Source of the DNA: Halothiobacillus sp.
GTDB lineage: Bacteria > Pseudomonadota > Gammaproteobacteria > Halothiobacillales > Halothiobacillaceae
NCBI GenBank assembly: GCA_011389965.1
Contig: JAABTF010000019.1
Span: forward strand, 1-41,759
Reading direction: 5' to 3'
DNA length: 41,759 nt
Shown here: positions 34,926 through 41,759 of the stretch, one piece after another
Layout of the letters: each line of letters begins with the position of its first letter
Position numbering within the stretch: the first letter of the stretch is position 1
Program-made: the position numbers and the translations under genes
The notes under the pieces: generated by a model
The model's input: only the letters and a program-made list of their open reading frames with translations
Database searches by the model: none
What the model was told of the DNA's origin: nothing

Positions 34926-35231
34926 TTACCAGCTCGACTTGCGCAGGCCCGGGATCTCACCGGACATAGCCAGTTGGCGGAGCTTGTTACGGCCCATGCC
35001 AAACTTGCGATATACGCCCTTGGGACGCCCCGTCAGTGCGCAACGGCGGACCTGGCGAGTGTAAGAAGAGTCGCGCGGGAGCTTTTGCAACTCGGCGGAG
35101 GCTGCCATCTTCTCTTCGAAGTCGACCTCCGGGTCGGCGACAATCGCGCGCAGCTTGGCGCGCTTGTCGGCATATTTGCGATGAAGCTTTTCACGCTTCT
35201 CCTCGCGGGCAATCATGCTTTTCTTAGCCAT
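34926..35231 (-). CDS. rpsN: 30S ribosomal protein S14, zinc-independent form
   Basis: Head protein of the small subunit. The 101-residue length and the lack of CxxC pairs show the long, zinc-free form. MAKKSMIAREEKREKLH starts it, and RCALTGRPKGVYRKFGMGRN and LRQLAMSGEIPGLRKSSW end it. Confidence 0.97.
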   Translation of the reverse strand: MAKKSMIAREEKREKLHRKYADKRAKLRAIVADPEVDFEEKMAASAELQKLPRDSSYTRQVRRCALTGRPKGVYRKFGMGRNKLRQLAMSGEIPGLRKSSW

Positions 35232-35246
35232 CTCTAATTCGTCTCC

Positions 35247-35786
35247 TTAACGGCGGAAGGGGAAGCCATAGCCGTCGAGCAAAGCCCGGGCCTGGTCGTT
35301 ATCCTTCGCCGTCGTTGTGATCGTGATATCCATACCCCGGACCTGATCGACCTTGTCGAAGTCGATTTCCGGGAAGATGATCTGTTCGCGCACCCCGAGG
35401 CTGTAGTTACCACGTCCGTCGAACGACTTCGGGCTAAGCCCGCGGAAGTCACGGATACGGGGGGACGCCACATGGATCAACCGATCGAGGAATTCGTACA
35501 TCGTACTTCCTCTAAGGGTGACCTTGACACCCAGCGGCATGCCCTCGCGGAGCTTGAAGCCCGCGATCGACTTGCGCGCATACGTGATTACCGGCCGCTG
35601 ACCGGTAATAAGGCCCATTTCTTCCACTGCGTTATCGATTACTTTCTTGTCACGAGCGGAGTCACCCAGGCCCATGTTCAACGTAATCTTGGTCAGCTTC
35701 GGAACGGCCATTACGTTCTCGATGCCCAGCTTTTCCGCGAGCTCAGCACGCAACGTGTTGGAGTAGTATTCCTGAAGTCGAGCCAT
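35247..35786 (-). CDS. rplE: 50S ribosomal protein L5
   Basis: 5S rRNA-binding protein bridging to S13. The 179 residues begin [16 protein letters not shown] and contain [40 protein letters not shown] and the end [18 protein letters not shown]. Normal length. Confidence 0.97.
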   Translation of the reverse strand: MARLQEYYSNTLRAELAEKLGIENVMAVPKLTKITLNMGLGDSARDKKVIDNAVEEMGLITGQRPVITYARKSIAGFKLREGMPLGVKVTLRGSTMYEFLDRLIHVASPRIRDFRGLSPKSFDGRGNYSLGVREQIIFPEIDFDKVDQVRGMDITITTTAKDNDQARALLDGYGFPFRR

Positions 35787-35800
35787 TTTACCGATTCCTA

Positions 35801-36121
35801 TTAAGCGTCAACGACTTCGCCGTTGGATTTGAAATACCGGACCTTGCGGCCATCTTCGAGCGTCTTGAAGCCAACCCGGTCGCCTTTTTCGGAGGCGGGA
35901 TTAAACAGCATCACGTTCGAGATATCAATGGATTTCTCCATCTCGATGATGCCACCGGTCTGCCCGATCATCGGATTGGGCTTCTGGTGCTTCTTGATCA
36001 TGTTGACGCCCTCGACTACCACTCGAGCGCCCTCTCCGATCACTCGCAGCACAGTGCCGCGGCGACCTTTGTCTTTTCCGGCAACAACGATCACGTCGTC
36101 ACCTTGGCGAATCTTACGCAT
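35801..36121 (-). CDS. rplX: 50S ribosomal protein L24
   Basis: Assembly initiator of the large subunit. The 106 residues start with the KOW motif ([20 protein letters not shown], about 3-22), followed by [13 protein letters not shown] and SNVMLFNP. Located between rplN and rplE. Confidence 0.97.
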   Translation of the reverse strand: MRKIRQGDDVIVVAGKDKGRRGTVLRVIGEGARVVVEGVNMIKKHQKPNPMIGQTGGIIEMEKSIDISNVMLFNPASEKGDRVGFKTLEDGRKVRYFKSNGEVVDA

Positions 36122-36133
36122 CTCGACCCCCTC

Positions 36134-36502
36134 TTAAATCACTTCTGGCGCCAGCGACACGATCTTCATGAACTTGCCAGCTCGCAGTTCACGGGTAACC
36201 GGACCGAAGATCCGGGTGCCGATCGGCTGCAGTTGGTCATTCAGGAGGACCGCCGCGTTGCCGTCGAAACGGATCAACGACCCGTCCGGCCGCCGGATGC
36301 CCTTGGCCGTGCGAACCACCACGGCGTTGTAGACCTCGCCCTTCTTGACACGGCCCCGCGGGATCGCGTCCTTCACGGACACCTTGATTACGTCGCCGAT
36401 CTCGGCATAGCGACGATGCGAGCCACCCAGCACCTTGATGCACTGGACCTTGCGTGCGCCGCTGTTGTCTGCCGATTTCAGCACTGTTTGCATCTGGATC
36501 AT
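36134..36502 (-). CDS. rplN: 50S ribosomal protein L14
   Basis: Intersubunit-bridge protein of 122 residues: [40 protein letters not shown] and [20 protein letters not shown]. It follows rpsQ after 11 bp, so no separate spc promoter has room here. Confidence 0.97.
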   Translation of the reverse strand: MIQMQTVLKSADNSGARKVQCIKVLGGSHRRYAEIGDVIKVSVKDAIPRGRVKKGEVYNAVVVRTAKGIRRPDGSLIRFDGNAAVLLNDQLQPIGTRIFGPVTRELRAGKFMKIVSLAPEVI

Positions 36503-36513
36503 GACGAAACTCC

Positions 36514-36783
36514 TTACTCAGCAGAGCGCTCGACGACACGGACCAGGGTCCAGCTCTTATTCTTGGAGATCGGACGCGTCTCGCGAACTTCGACGCGGTC
36601 GCCCTGGCGGCAGGTGTTCTCCTCGTCATGTACGCGCAGCTTGCTGGTGCGCGTCATGTACTTGCCATACAGCGGGTGTTGAACGCGACGCTCAACCGCC
36701 ACCGTGATGGACTTGTCGCCCTTGTTACTAACCACGACCCCTTCGCGGGTCCGGACATTCTTTTCTTCGGATACCGTCGTCAT
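36514..36783 (-). CDS. rpsQ: 30S ribosomal protein S17
   Basis: OB-fold protein of the small subunit. The 89 residues start at ATG 36781-36783 ([19 protein letters not shown]), chosen over an upstream TTG because AAGGAGCG lies before it. They contain [20 protein letters not shown] and the end [18 protein letters not shown]. Its ATG is one base after the rpmC stop. Confidence 0.96.
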   Translation of the reverse strand: MTTVSEEKNVRTREGVVVSNKGDKSITVAVERRVQHPLYGKYMTRTSKLRVHDEENTCRQGDRVEVRETRPISKNKSWTLVRVVERSAE

Positions 36784-36784
36784 C

Positions 36785-36976
36785 TCAGGCACGCTCCTTT
36801 TCCGCAATCACGGTCTTGATACGAGCAACATTGCGGCGGGCATCACGGGAGAGGTGAGTCTTGGACTCCTGACCCGTGGCATGCTGCATGCGCAGATTGA
36901 ATTGCTCGCGCTTGACGGCCGTCAGCTCTTCGCGCAGCTCGTCGACGGATTTCTCACGCAATTCTGTTGCCTTCAT
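36785..36976 (-). CDS. rpmC: 50S ribosomal protein L29
   Basis: Two-helix protein at the tunnel exit, 63 residues as in E. coli: [18 protein letters not shown] and [23 protein letters not shown] 36974-36976 overlaps the rplP stop (TGATG); a GTG one codon before it is possible but less likely. Confidence 0.96.
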   Translation of the reverse strand: MKATELREKSVDELREELTAVKREQFNLRMQHATGQESKTHLSRDARRNVARIKTVIAEKERA

Positions 36977-37389
36977 CACATCACCAACCGTGTTACGAAC
37001 GTGGTCTTCACGGGGAGCTTGGCCGAAGCACGCGAGAACGCCTCACGCGCCACTTCCTCGCCGACCCCCTCGATCTCATACAGCATCTTGCCGGGCTGCA
37101 CCTTGGCTACCCAGTGCTCGACACTGCCCTTGCCCTTACCCATGCGAACTTCCAGGGGCTTCTGGGTAATCGGGGTGTCCGGGAAGATCCGAATCCAGAT
37201 CTTACCGCCCCGCTTCACGTGCCGAGAGATGGCCCGACGGCCAGCCTCGATCTGACGAGAAGTAATGTTTCCGCGTTCCAGCGTCTTCAGGCCGAACTCG
37301 CCGAAGCTAACCTTGTTGCCATTGTTAGCAATGCCGCGGTTCTTGCCCTTGAACTGCTTGCGGAATTTCGTACGTTTTGGCAGCAGCAT
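36976..37389 (-). CDS. rplP: 50S ribosomal protein L16
   Basis: A-site-proximal protein of the large subunit. The 137 residues begin [39 protein letters not shown] and [19 protein letters not shown] follow. The stop overlaps the rpmC start. Confidence 0.97.
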   Translation of the reverse strand: MLLPKRTKFRKQFKGKNRGIANNGNKVSFGEFGLKTLERGNITSRQIEAGRRAISRHVKRGGKIWIRIFPDTPITQKPLEVRMGKGKGSVEHWVAKVQPGKMLYEIEGVGEEVAREAFSRASAKLPVKTTFVTRLVM

Positions 37390-37417
37390 TTTTCAAAGCT
37401 CCACTTCAAATCGTTGA

Positions 37418-38089
37418 TCAGGCGGCAGACTTTCCGTCTTCACTGCCCGGCACACCGAACACTTCGCCTTTGAAAATCCAGACCTTGACACCAATGATGC
37501 CGTAGGTGGTCTGGGCCTCTGCCATGCCGTAATCAATGTCCGCACGCAGCGTGTGCAGCGGTACGCGACCTTCGCGATACCACTCCGTCCGCGCGATCTC
37601 GGCGCCGCCCAGACGGCCGGCAACGTTGATCTTCACGCCACCCGCCCCGAGACGCATGGTGGTCTGCACCGCACGCTTCATGGCGCGACGGAACATCACA
37701 CGGCGCTCCAGCTGCTGAGCGATGGATTCCGCCACCAATTGGGCGTCGAGCTCGGGCTTGCGAATCTCCTCGACGGAGACCTTGACCGCACTGCGGTCCA
37801 GGCCCAGCATCGGGGCGATTTCGGTCCGCAGGCGCTCGATGTCCTCGCCCTTGCGGCCGATGACAATACCCGGACGCGCGGTATGGATGGTGACGGACGC
37901 CGAACGGGCGGGGCGTTCGATCTGCACGCGGGATACCGAAGCGTCCTTAAGACGGTTACGGATATATTTGCGCGTACGAACGTCCCGCTCGAGGTAATCG
38001 GCGAAATTCTTGTTATCGGCGTACCAGCGAGAGCTCCAGTCGGAGGAGATCCCAAGCCGGAAGCCTACCGGATGTACTTTGTGACCCAT
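37418..38089 (-). CDS. rpsC: 30S ribosomal protein S3
   Basis: mRNA-entry protein of the small subunit with an N-terminal KH domain. The 223 residues begin [14 protein letters not shown] and include [18 protein letters not shown] (KH GxxG-type loop), [20 protein letters not shown] and [15 protein letters not shown]. Normal length. Confidence 0.97.
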   Translation of the reverse strand: MGHKVHPVGFRLGISSDWSSRWYADNKNFADYLERDVRTRKYIRNRLKDASVSRVQIERPARSASVTIHTARPGIVIGRKGEDIERLRTEIAPMLGLDRSAVKVSVEEIRKPELDAQLVAESIAQQLERRVMFRRAMKRAVQTTMRLGAGGVKINVAGRLGGAEIARTEWYREGRVPLHTLRADIDYGMAEAQTTYGIIGVKVWIFKGEVFGVPGSEDGKSAA

Positions 38090-38098
38090 GACTGCTCC

Positions 38099-38431
38099 TT
38101 AGCGCTCGCTGACGACGACTTTGATGTGGCTGGTCCGCTTGAGGATCCGCACACCGCGGCCTTTCGCCCGCGCCCGGAATCGCTTCAAGGTCGGGCCTTC
38201 GTCGACCATGATCTCGGAAACACACAGACGATCGACGTCTGCGCCTTCATTGTTCTCCGCATTCGCGATCGCCGACTCGACGACCTTGCGAATGATCGCG
38301 GCACCCTTCTTGGTCGAGAACTGCAGCGTCTCCAGTGCACTGGCGACATTCACGCCACGCACCTGATCCGCCACCAGGCGAGCCTTCTGCGGGGAGATCC
38401 GGGCAAACCGGTGTAGTGCTTTTGCTTGCAT
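38099..38431 (-). CDS. rplV: 50S ribosomal protein L22
   Basis: Tunnel-constriction protein of 110 residues: [39 protein letters not shown] and the hairpin [23 protein letters not shown] 38429-38431 is preferred over the GTG just before it, since AGAGG lies 7 bases from the ATG and the length then equals E. coli's. Confidence 0.96.
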   Translation of the reverse strand: MQAKALHRFARISPQKARLVADQVRGVNVASALETLQFSTKKGAAIIRKVVESAIANAENNEGADVDRLCVSEIMVDEGPTLKRFRARAKGRGVRILKRTSHIKVVVSER

Positions 38432-38442
38432 CACGGAACCTC

Positions 38443-38718
38443 TTAACGCTTGGCTTTCTTGTCGGCGGCATGACCACGGTAAGTGCGCGTCGGAGCGTAC
38501 TCACCGAGTTTCTGGCCAACCATGTTCTCGTTGATCAGCACGGGTACGTGCTGACGACCGTTGTGCACCGCGATGGTCAACCCGATCATGTCGGGAAGAA
38601 TCATCGAACGGCGCGACCAGGTCTTTATGGGCCGGCGGCTGTTGGCGGCCGCGGCCTCTTCCACTTTCTTCATCAGGTGGTGGTCCACGAAGGGACCTTT
38701 CTTGAGTGAACGTGGCAC
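38443..38718 (-). CDS. rpsS: 30S ribosomal protein S19
   Basis: Head protein of the small subunit, 91 residues. [20 protein letters not shown], then [20 protein letters not shown] and [17 protein letters not shown]. It begins with GTG (38716-38718); GAGGG lies before it, and no ATG is available at this point. Confidence 0.97.
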   Translation of the reverse strand: MPRSLKKGPFVDHHLMKKVEEAAAANSRRPIKTWSRRSMILPDMIGLTIAVHNGRQHVPVLINENMVGQKLGEYAPTRTYRGHAADKKAKR

Positions 38719-38739
38719 CTTGAAGCCCTCTTAATTGCT

Positions 38740-39567
38740 TTATTTCTTGTTACGACGGCGAACGATGTACTTGTCAGTACGTTTGTTCGTCCGAGTCTTG
38801 TAACCCTTGGTCGGCACGCCCCAGGGCGTGACCGGATGACGACCGCCGGACGTCCGACCTTCACCACCGCCGTGCGGGTGGTCTACCGGGTTCATGACGA
38901 CACCCCGGACAGTCGGACGCACGCCGCGCCAGCGCTTGGCGCCGGCCTTGCCGAGTTGGCGAAGGCTGTGCTCCTGATTGCTAACTTCACCGACCGTCGC
39001 GCGGCATTCGGTGAGCACCTTGCGCGTCTCACCCGACCGCAGCCGAATGGTGGCGTACGAACCGTCGCGAGCGACGAGCTGAGCGGCACTGCCGGCGCTG
39101 CGCGCCATCTGTGCACCCTTGCCCGGCTTGAGCTCGATCGCGTGGATCGTGGTGCCCAACGGGATCGAGTGCAGCGGCAACGCGTTGCCCGGACGAATCG
39201 GCGCCTCGACGCCAGACACGATGGCCTGGCCGATCTTGGCGCCACGCGGGGCAATGATGTAACGACGCTCGCCGTCGGCGTACTTCAGCAATGCTATGTG
39301 AGCCGAGCGGTTCGGATCATGTTCAATACGCTCAATAACGGACGCAATGCCGTCCTTGTTGCGCTTGAAATCGATTACGCGGTAGTGCTGCTTGTGACCG
39401 CCACCAATGTGCCGAGTGGTGATCCGACCCTGGTTGTTACGGCCACCGGAGCCGTGCTTCTTCTCCAGAAGCGGAGCGTATGCCGGCCCCTTGTGCAGGT
39501 TAGAACGATCCAGCTCGACAACGCTACGGCGGCCCGGTGAAGTCGGTTTTGCAACTTTCAATGCCAT
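38740..39567 (-). CDS. rplB: 50S ribosomal protein L2
   Basis: Core large-subunit protein needed for peptidyl transfer and subunit joining. The 275 residues contain [19 protein letters not shown], an OB-like and an SH3-like domain, and [20 protein letters not shown] with the conserved His near the active centre. Normal length. Confidence 0.98.
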   Translation of the reverse strand: MALKVAKPTSPGRRSVVELDRSNLHKGPAYAPLLEKKHGSGGRNNQGRITTRHIGGGHKQHYRVIDFKRNKDGIASVIERIEHDPNRSAHIALLKYADGERRYIIAPRGAKIGQAIVSGVEAPIRPGNALPLHSIPLGTTIHAIELKPGKGAQMARSAGSAAQLVARDGSYATIRLRSGETRKVLTECRATVGEVSNQEHSLRQLGKAGAKRWRGVRPTVRGVVMNPVDHPHGGGEGRTSGGRHPVTPWGVPTKGYKTRTNKRTDKYIVRRRNKK

Positions 39568-39586
39568 GAGTTGAGTCCCCTTAGGT

Positions 39587-39880
39587 TTAGCCGGCCGCGC
39601 CGAAGTCGATGGTCTGACCTTCAGCCAGCGTTACGTAGGCCTTCTTGGTGTCGGCCCGGCGACCCGGCATACCGCGGAACCGGCGCGTCTTGCCACGCTG
39701 GTTCACGACCTGGACGGCCTCGACGGACACCTCGAAGACATGCTCGACGGCCGCCTTGATTTCCGGCTTGCTCGCCGACGTGGCGACCTGAAACACGTAC
39801 TGATTGAATTCGCCCGCACGCGCCGTTTTCTCGGTGACAACCGGGGCACGCAGGACGTCGTAAAGTTTTTCCGTATTCAT
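39587..39880 (-). CDS. rplW: 50S ribosomal protein L23
   Basis: Tunnel-exit protein and docking site for trigger factor and SRP. The 97 residues start [18 protein letters not shown] and contain [20 protein letters not shown] and [18 protein letters not shown] 39878-39880 overlaps the rplD stop (ATGA) and has AGGAG 8 bases before it; a GTG three codons up is less likely. Confidence 0.96.
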   Translation of the reverse strand: MNTEKLYDVLRAPVVTEKTARAGEFNQYVFQVATSASKPEIKAAVEHVFEVSVEAVQVVNQRGKTRRFRGMPGRRADTKKAYVTLAEGQTIDFGAAG

Positions 39881-40485
39881 GACAGCCACTCCTCAACCAT
39901 CTTGAGCGCGCCCTGGGTGATAACCACGTGATCGGCATCCACCAGGCTGACCGGATCGAGCGTGTCCGCCGTGCGGTAACCAAGCTCGACCACGTTGCGA
40001 GAACCCAGCAACACAGCCTCGTCCATCGCTTCGGTGACGATCAGTCGCTTGCCCTTGCCAACGCCGATGTCGTTGAGTGCCTTGACGACCTGCTTGGTCT
40101 TGGGCGCCTCGACCGTCAGCGATTCGACCACGACCAGGCGATCCTGGCGCAGCAGCTCGGAGAAGATCGAACGCATTGCGGCACGGTATGCCTTGCGGTT
40201 CATCTTCTGGCCGAAATCACGCGGACGGGCGGCGAAGGTGGCCCCGCCGGCACGCCAGATCGGTGACCGCGTGGAGCCGGCGCGCGCCCGACCAGTGCCC
40301 TTTTGACGCCACGGCTTGGTGTTGCCACCGGAAACCTCGGCGCGACTGCGTTGCCGCTTGGTGCCCGAACGGCCACCAGCGAGAAACGCAACCACAGCCT
40401 GGTGGACCAGTGCTTCGTTGTATTCCCGGCCGAAGACGCTGTCGGAGACGTTCAGCGCGGAGCCATTCTTTACTTGGATATCCAT
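39877..40485 (-). CDS. rplD: 50S ribosomal protein L4
   Basis: Tunnel protein; in E. coli it also represses the S10 operon by attenuation and translation block. The 202 residues have FGREYNEALVHQAVVAFLAG, the long loop GGNTKPWRQKGTGRARAGS and RSPIWRAGGATFAARPRDF. ATG 40483-40485 (MDIQVKNGSAL) is chosen by similarity; a GTG upstream adds five residues. Any autoregulation here would target the leader before rplC. Confidence 0.96.
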   Translation of the reverse strand: MDIQVKNGSALNVSDSVFGREYNEALVHQAVVAFLAGGRSGTKRQRSRAEVSGGNTKPWRQKGTGRARAGSTRSPIWRAGGATFAARPRDFGQKMNRKAYRAAMRSIFSELLRQDRLVVVESLTVEAPKTKQVVKALNDIGVGKGKRLIVTEAMDEAVLLGSRNVVELGYRTADTLDPVSLVDADHVVITQGALKMVEEWLS

Positions 40486-40496
40486 ACCTGCCGTCC

Positions 40497-41141
40497 TCAC
40501 GCTTTGTTCTTGACCGAGGGACGAACCAGCACGTTGCCGCCGGTTGCGCCCGGTACTGCGCCCTTTACGAGCAGCAGACCGTTCTCGACGTCCACACGAA
40601 CCACCTGGAGGTTCATCGCGGAGACGCGCTCGTCACCCATGTGACCGGACATCTTCTTGCCCGGAAAAACGCGACCCGGGGTCTGGTTCTGACCAATCGA
40701 ACCCGGGACACGGTGGGAGCGTGAGTTGCCGTGCGTGGCATCCTGCATACCGAAGTTGTGGCGCTTCACCGTACCGGCGAAGCCCTTACCCTTACTTCGT
40801 CCGGTGACGTCCACTGCCGGGACCTCGTTAAAGATCTCGACGGTGATCTCGCCACCCAGCTCGTGTCCGCCCAGCACGTCCTCGTCGACGCGAAATTCGC
40901 GTACGGCACGGCCGGCGGCCACGGATGCCTTGGCAAAGTGACCCGCCATCGGCTTGGTCACCCGACCCGGGCGACGCTCGCCCGTGGTCACCTGGACGGC
41001 GGTGTAGCCATCAACATCCTGAACTTTCTTCTGAGTCACACGGTTCGGCTCGACCTCGATGACGGTTACCGGCGTGGAAACACCGGAATCGTCGAATACT
41101 CGGGTCATGCCGACCTTGCGACCGACAACACCTAAAGCCAT
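40497..41141 (-). CDS. rplC: 50S ribosomal protein L3
   Basis: Early-assembly protein reaching the peptidyl transferase centre. The 214 residues begin [20 protein letters not shown] and include [20 protein letters not shown]-type loop (about 125-145), [20 protein letters not shown] (site of the usual Gln methylation) and [28 protein letters not shown] lies before its ATG. A 173-bp leader with a promoter and a terminator-like hairpin separates it from rpsJ. Confidence 0.98.
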   Translation of the reverse strand: MALGVVGRKVGMTRVFDDSGVSTPVTVIEVEPNRVTQKKVQDVDGYTAVQVTTGERRPGRVTKPMAGHFAKASVAAGRAVREFRVDEDVLGGHELGGEITVEIFNEVPAVDVTGRSKGKGFAGTVKRHNFGMQDATHGNSRSHRVPGSIGQNQTPGRVFPGKKMSGHMGDERVSAMNLQVVRVDVENGLLLVKGAVPGATGGNVLVRPSVKNKA

Positions 41142-41194
41142 TGTTATTTCCTCTTATGCACTTCGACGCCGATTTCGATTGACCGGTTCGCCGG

Positions 41195-41234
41195 AAAAAA
41201 CCAGCCCGACGCGGTCCGAAGACGCATCGGGCTG
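41195..41234 (-). terminator. Leader terminator (attenuator-like) before rplC
   Basis: An 8-bp stem CAGCCCGA/TCGGGCTG (41202-41209, 41227-41234) followed on the minus strand by GGTTTTTT. It lies after the putative rplC promoter and 54 bp before the rplC start, so it would stop rplC transcription unless read through. Confidence 0.7.
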
Positions 41235-41248
41235 AACAAGAGCGCGGC

Positions 41249-41276
41249 ACTATAACAGAAAACGCGCCGACCCCAA
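41249..41276 (-). promoter_or_regulatory. Putative rplC promoter
   Basis: Minus-strand -10 TATAGT (41249-41254) and -35 TTGGGG (41271-41276), spaced 16 bp. It overlaps the terminator that ends the rpsJ transcript. Confidence 0.5.
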
Positions 41277-41296
41277 AGTCTTTAGGGTCGGCGCGT
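41254..41296 (-). terminator. Terminator after rpsJ
   Basis: A perfect 12-bp stem ACGCGCCGACCC/GGGTCGGCGCGT (41262-41273, 41285-41296), followed on the minus strand by TTTTCTGTT. It begins 19 bp after the rpsJ stop. Confidence 0.75.
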
Positions 41297-41314
41297 CCTT
41301 AGCGGGTAGCGGGA

Positions 41315-41626
41315 TCAGTTCAGACGGATCTGAACATCCACGCCCGCGGCCAGATCAAGCTGCATCAACAGGTCGACCGTCTTGTCAGTCGGGTCGACGA
41401 TGTCGAGTACACGCTTGTGGGTACGAATCTCGTACTGGTCACGCGCGTCCTTGTTGACGTGCGGCGAGGTCAGCACGGTGTACCGTTCCTTACGGGTCGG
41501 CAGCGGGATCGGGCCCTTGATCCGCGCGCCACTGCGGCGCGCGGTCTCGACGATCTCCGCCGTCGAACGGTCGATCAGACGGTGATCGAAGCTCTTCAGC
41601 CGGATGCGAATCGTTTGTCCTGACAT
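41315..41626 (-). CDS. rpsJ: 30S ribosomal protein S10
   Basis: Head protein of the small subunit and NusE partner in antitermination. The 103 residues begin [19 protein letters not shown] and contain [20 protein letters not shown] and [20 protein letters not shown]. It starts 6 bp after the tuf stop, so it belongs transcriptionally to the str operon; a terminator separates it from rplC. Confidence 0.98.
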   Translation of the reverse strand: MSGQTIRIRLKSFDHRLIDRSTAEIVETARRSGARIKGPIPLPTRKERYTVLTSPHVNKDARDQYEIRTHKRVLDIVDPTDKTVDLLMQLDLAAGVDVQIRLN

Positions 41627-41632
41627 ACTAGT

Positions 41633-41759
41633 TTACTCGATGATCTTGGAAACGACGCCGGCGCCGACGGTACGACCGCCTTCGCGGACGGCAAAGCGCA
41701 GGCCTTCTTCCATCGCGATCGGCGCGATCAGCGTGACGGTCATGGCGACGTTGTCGCCC
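41633..41759 (-). CDS. tuf: Elongation factor Tu, C-terminal end
   Basis: Only the last 41-42 residues are in the window, ending with [20 protein letters not shown], then [15 protein letters not shown] and TAA. This is the invariant end of EF-Tu domain 3, the GTPase that delivers aminoacyl-tRNA. It lies directly before rpsJ as in contiguous str-S10 clusters. Confidence 0.96.
   Translation of the reverse strand, partial: GDNVAMTVTLIAPIAMEEGLRFAVREGGRTVGAGVVSKIIE

Overview
The window reads as the chromosome of a GC-rich gammaproteobacterium. The evidence is gene order and protein type: recA-recX-alaS-lysC-csrA-tRNA-Ser, rnr-rlmB, split glyQ/glyS, a gamma-type SpeD, a YhfA-type OsmC protein, and a str-S10-spc-alpha ribosomal supercluster running tuf-rpsJ-rplC...rplQ. 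No species can be named from sequence alone. Most of the window is ordinary core genome; the accessory material is concentrated at about 3.3-7.6 kb.

Region by region. 1-3.2 kb (minus strand): trpD-trpC, an OsmC/YhfA protein and the 5' half of speD. A 266-bp palindromic MITE-like element sits at the osmC stop codon, and the speD leader looks like a transcription attenuator. 3.3-3.9 kb (plus): a yefM-yoeB toxin-antitoxin pair with a CGTACG operator. 4.0-7.6 kb: a compact chromosomal integron with four gene cassettes, all on the minus strand and AT-rich (a possible PD-(D/E)xK-like protein, two small membrane proteins and an exported or lipoprotein). Each cassette ends in an attC site. An attI-like region and a divergent integrase gene intI follow. 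intI has a near-perfect LexA box over its -10 and a frameshift right at the start codon. 8.0-13.5 kb (plus): glyQ, glyS, an acyltransferase (PlsC family), a fructosamine-kinase-family protein and an SDR, closed by a terminator. 13.6-24.5 kb (minus): tRNA-Ser(GCT), csrA, lysC, alaS, recX, recA, a class I aminotransferase, rlmB and rnr. 24.5-28.0 kb: uvrB (plus), a solo relic of the MITE end, an exported Q/M-rich coiled-coil protein (minus) and a DUF302 protein (plus). 28.1-41.8 kb (minus): the ribosomal protein supercluster from tuf (partial) to rplQ, with secY and rpoA.

How the pieces work together. The ribosomal cluster appears divided by RNA signals rather than by long gaps: a terminator, a promoter and a second terminator-like leader hairpin lie between rpsJ and rplC; a U-tailed hairpin lies between secY and rpsM, where rpmJ would be expected but is absent; a strong terminator follows rplQ. 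The integron separates trpDC from its usual upstream neighbour trpG, which is not in the window. SOS control appears to reach the integrase promoter, although the short recA upstream region shows no recognisable LexA box.

The least ordinary parts are the integron with its ORFan cassettes and damaged integrase start, the MITE whose target site coincides with the osmC stop codon, and the attenuator-like leaders of speD and rplC.
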